NCBI GenBank assembly: GCA_016764835.1
Contig: JAESRD010000141.1
Span: 1-5,925, forward strand
Reading direction: 5' to 3'
Source: Paracoccaceae bacterium
Lineage (GTDB): Bacteria > Pseudomonadota > Alphaproteobacteria > Rhodobacterales > Rhodobacteraceae
DNA length: 5,925 bases
The position numbers were made by a program, and so were the translations under genes. Position 1 is the first letter of the stretch; each line of letters opens with the position of its first letter. Below are positions 4,011 through 5,925 of this stretch, in pieces. A model generated the notes under the pieces. It did not search any database, was not told the DNA's origin, and saw nothing but the letters and a program-made list of their open reading frames with translations.

Positions 4011-5925
4011 ATGTCACAAACAATCCGATTAGAAATCAATGGTCTAAGCTGCGCTGGCTGCGCCAGTAAAACTGAGCGCAGCCTTGCCGCTTTGCCAGAA
4101 ACCCTTAGCGCTTATGTCAATTTCGCTTCCGCCACGGCAGTGGTTGAGACCAATGGCGCGGCCGGGCCGCTGATAGAGGCGGTAGAAAAGCTTGGATATA
4201 AGGCCATTTTGAAGACCAAAGACAGCAAGGCCGGGCCAAATGACCAAGCCGCCCAAGCAGAGATCAAGCATCTGCACCGCCAGTTGCTGATCGCCGCAGC
4301 GCTGACCCTGCCGATTTTCTTTATGGAAATGGGCGGCCATGCTTTTGGCCAGCTGCATCATTGGATCAACACGACGTTCGGCCAGCACAATGCTTGGCTG
4401 CTGCAATTTGTGCTGGCAACGGCGGTGCTCATTGGCCCGGGCCGGGTATTCTTTACCAAAGGTATCCCGGCTTTGCTGCGCGGCGCGCCAGAGATGAACA
4501 GCCTCGTCGCCTTAGGCGCAGGCTCGGCCTGGATCTATTCAACCGTGGTGCTTTTCGCCCCGGGTCTGTTGCCCGCAGACAGCCGCGCAGTCTACTTTGA
4601 GCCCGCCGCCGTCATCATCACCCTCATCCTCTTTGGCCGTTGGCTAGAGGCCCGCGCCAAGCGCCAAACCGGCACCGCCATTCGCGCCCTCTTGGACCTC
4701 GCCCCAGCCGAGGCACAGCTGGTGCGCGGCGATCAAATCATCACCGTTGATGTCGCCGACCTTTTGCCGGGCGACACTGTTTTGGTCCGGCCCGGCGCTG
4801 GGGTTCCGGCTGACGGCGTGGTCCTATCAGGCCACTCATTTGTTGATGAAGCCATGCTCACCGGCGAGCCAATTGCGTCTGAGAAGACCGAAGGTGCTGC
4901 CGTCACTGGCGGCACGGTCAACGGCCAAGGAGCGCTGCATATCAGCGTCACCGCCGCCGGGGCAGATGCGACCTTGGCCGCCATTGCCAACATGGTCGAG
5001 ACCGCGCAATCGGCCCGCCTGCCGGTGCAGGATTTGGTCAATAAAATAACCTTGTGGTTCGTGCCCGCCGTGCTGGTTATCGCCGTGGTCACTGGGATCA
5101 GCTGGCTGATCTTTGGCCCCTCGCTGGCCCAAGCGCTGGTGGCAGCGGTCAGCGTGCTGATCATCGCCTGTCCCTGCGCCATGGGCCTGGCCACGCCGGC
5201 CTCTATCATGGCCGGAACCGGCCGCGCAGCGCAGCTGGGCGTGCTTTTCCGCCAAGGCGACGCATTGCAGGTTATCGCCAAGGTCACCACCGTCGCCTTT
5301 GACAAAACCGGCACGCTGACCATGGGCAAACCGTCGCTTACTGGCATTGATGCGCTCGGCGGCGACGCCGACTTGCTGCTCGCCCGCGCCGCAGCAGTTG
5401 AGCGGCTGTCAGAGCACCCGCTCGCCAGCGCCATTGTCACCGCCGCCAAAGACCTGACGCTGCCTGAGGTCACCGATTTCGCGGCTCTGCCCGGCGAAGG
5501 TCTGCGCGCTCAGGTCGACGGCGTACCGATCTTGCTCGGCACAGCGCGGATGATGGAACGGCAGGGTATCGACGGCCTAGACGCGCTACGTACCCTTGCC
5601 GATGCCGCAGGCGAGGCCGGTCAAACCCCTGTCCTTATTGCCATATCGGGCATAGCTGCCGGGTTGTTGCGTCTGGAAGACCAGATCAAACCGGGGGCCA
5701 AGCCAACGATAGACGCCTTGCACCAACGTGGCATAAAGACAGCCCTGCTCACCGGCGACATCGCCCCAGTCGCGCATTCTGTTGCCGCCAGATTGGGCAT
5801 AACAAACGTTCATGCGGGCCTGTTACCCGGCCAGAAATCTGAGGCTATTGCGGCGCTGCAAACCGCAGGCGAAACCGTGGCTTTTGTCGGTGACGGTATC
5901 AACGACGCGCCCGCTTTGGCCGCCG
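4011..5925 (+). CDS. copA: Copper-exporting P1B-type ATPase CopA, C-terminus beyond the right edge
   Basis: Inner-membrane pump exporting Cu(I) at the cost of ATP. At least 638 residues are present, with no stop before the edge. One N-terminal heavy-metal domain (about 4-68) has GLSCAGC (C14, C17), where many relatives have GMTCxxC. Hydrophobic segments begin near 92, 129 and 163, and a fourth is at about 198-212. TGEP (284-287) marks the actuator domain. The transport site CPC (387-389) is in AMGLATP context. DKTGT has the phosphorylated D431, SEHP gives H469-P470 of the nucleotide domain, and GDGINDAP is at 627-634. A His/Met-rich loop (MEMGGH, LHHW, GQHN) follows the first helix, as in many Cu pumps. 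The CPC motif, the single HMA domain and the CueR-type promoter all point to Cu(I). ATG 4011 was chosen because the metal domain begins at once; ATG 3999 in frame would add four residues but lies only about 10 bases from the expected transcript start. The last helices are not visible. Confidence 0.96.
   Translation, partial: MSQTIRLEINGLSCAGCASKTERSLAALPETLSAYVNFASATAVVETNGAAGPLIEAVEKLGYKAILKTKDSKAGPNDQAAQAEIKHLHRQLLIAAALTLPIFFMEMGGHAFGQLHHWINTTFGQHNAWLLQFVLATAVLIGPGRVFFTKGIPALLRGAPEMNSLVALGAGSAWIYSTVVLFAPGLLPADSRAVYFEPAAVIITLILFGRWLEARAKRQTGTAIRALLDLAPAEAQLVRGDQIITVDVADLLPGDTVLVRPGAGVPADGVVLSGHSFVDEAMLTGEPIASEKTEGAAVTGGTVNGQGALHISVTAAGADATLAAIANMVETAQSARLPVQDLVNKITLWFVPAVLVIAVVTGISWLIFGPSLAQALVAAVSVLIIACPCAMGLATPASIMAGTGRAAQLGVLFRQGDALQVIAKVTTVAFDKTGTLTMGKPSLTGIDALGGDADLLLARAAAVERLSEHPLASAIVTAAKDLTLPEVTDFAALPGEGLRAQVDGVPILLGTARMMERQGIDGLDALRTLADAAGEAGQTPVLIAISGIAAGLLRLEDQIKPGAKPTIDALHQRGIKTALLTGDIAPVAHSVAARLGITNVHAGLLPGQKSEAIAALQTAGETVAFVGDGINDAPALAA

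Noticed and set aside
4733..5473. Minus-strand open frame of 246 codons, Ser/Ala/Thr-rich
   Set aside because: Antisense to the CopA catalytic region with all its motifs intact on the plus strand; the composition is typical of a shadow frame.

Overview
The window looks like chromosome of an alphaproteobacterium, most likely a Rhodobacteraceae/Roseobacter-type organism. This is inferred from moderately high GC, from the pairing of a RutR regulator with reductive pyrimidine-catabolism enzymes, and from a short Arg-rich protein that I loosely associate with that family. No rRNA, marker gene or database search supports the placement. There are seven supportable protein genes, and no tRNA, rRNA, IS element or CRISPR array.

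Left half (1-2379, minus strand): a probable three-gene operon, read right to left. It begins with an M20-family Zn amidohydrolase of the beta-ureidopropionase/N-carbamoyl-amino-acid hydrolase type (1081-2379). Next is a small putative lipoprotein of unknown function (582-911), then the N-terminal part of dihydropyrimidinase (560 to the window edge). The two enzymes are consecutive steps of reductive uracil/thymine degradation. The 169-bp gap between amidohydrolase and lipoprotein holds three 29-bp tandem repeats, each able to fold as a hairpin, plus a further hairpin.

Centre (2380-3250): rutR is transcribed divergently from the operon. The intergenic region carries a perfect palindrome, TTGACCAGATGGTCAA (2417-2432), identical to the known Escherichia coli RutR consensus. 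RutR therefore very probably senses pyrimidine and controls this operon, and perhaps itself. A plausible terminator follows rutR.

Right half (3251-5925): a small conserved-looking basic protein of about 60 residues (plus strand) meets, tail to tail, a VOC/glyoxalase-fold protein (minus strand). The VOC gene has no ATG, GTG or TTG that would give a complete domain. Beyond it, a textbook CueR/HmrR-type copper promoter (TTGACC, 19-bp spacer with an ACCTTCC/GGAAGGT dyad, TATCTA) drives a copper-exporting P1B-type ATPase (CopA) that runs off the right edge.

The window joins a pyrimidine-catabolism regulon to an unrelated copper-export gene. The main enzymes are familiar. The less explained parts are the hairpin repeat array, the lipoprotein inside a cytoplasmic catabolic operon, the start of the VOC gene, and the small basic protein.
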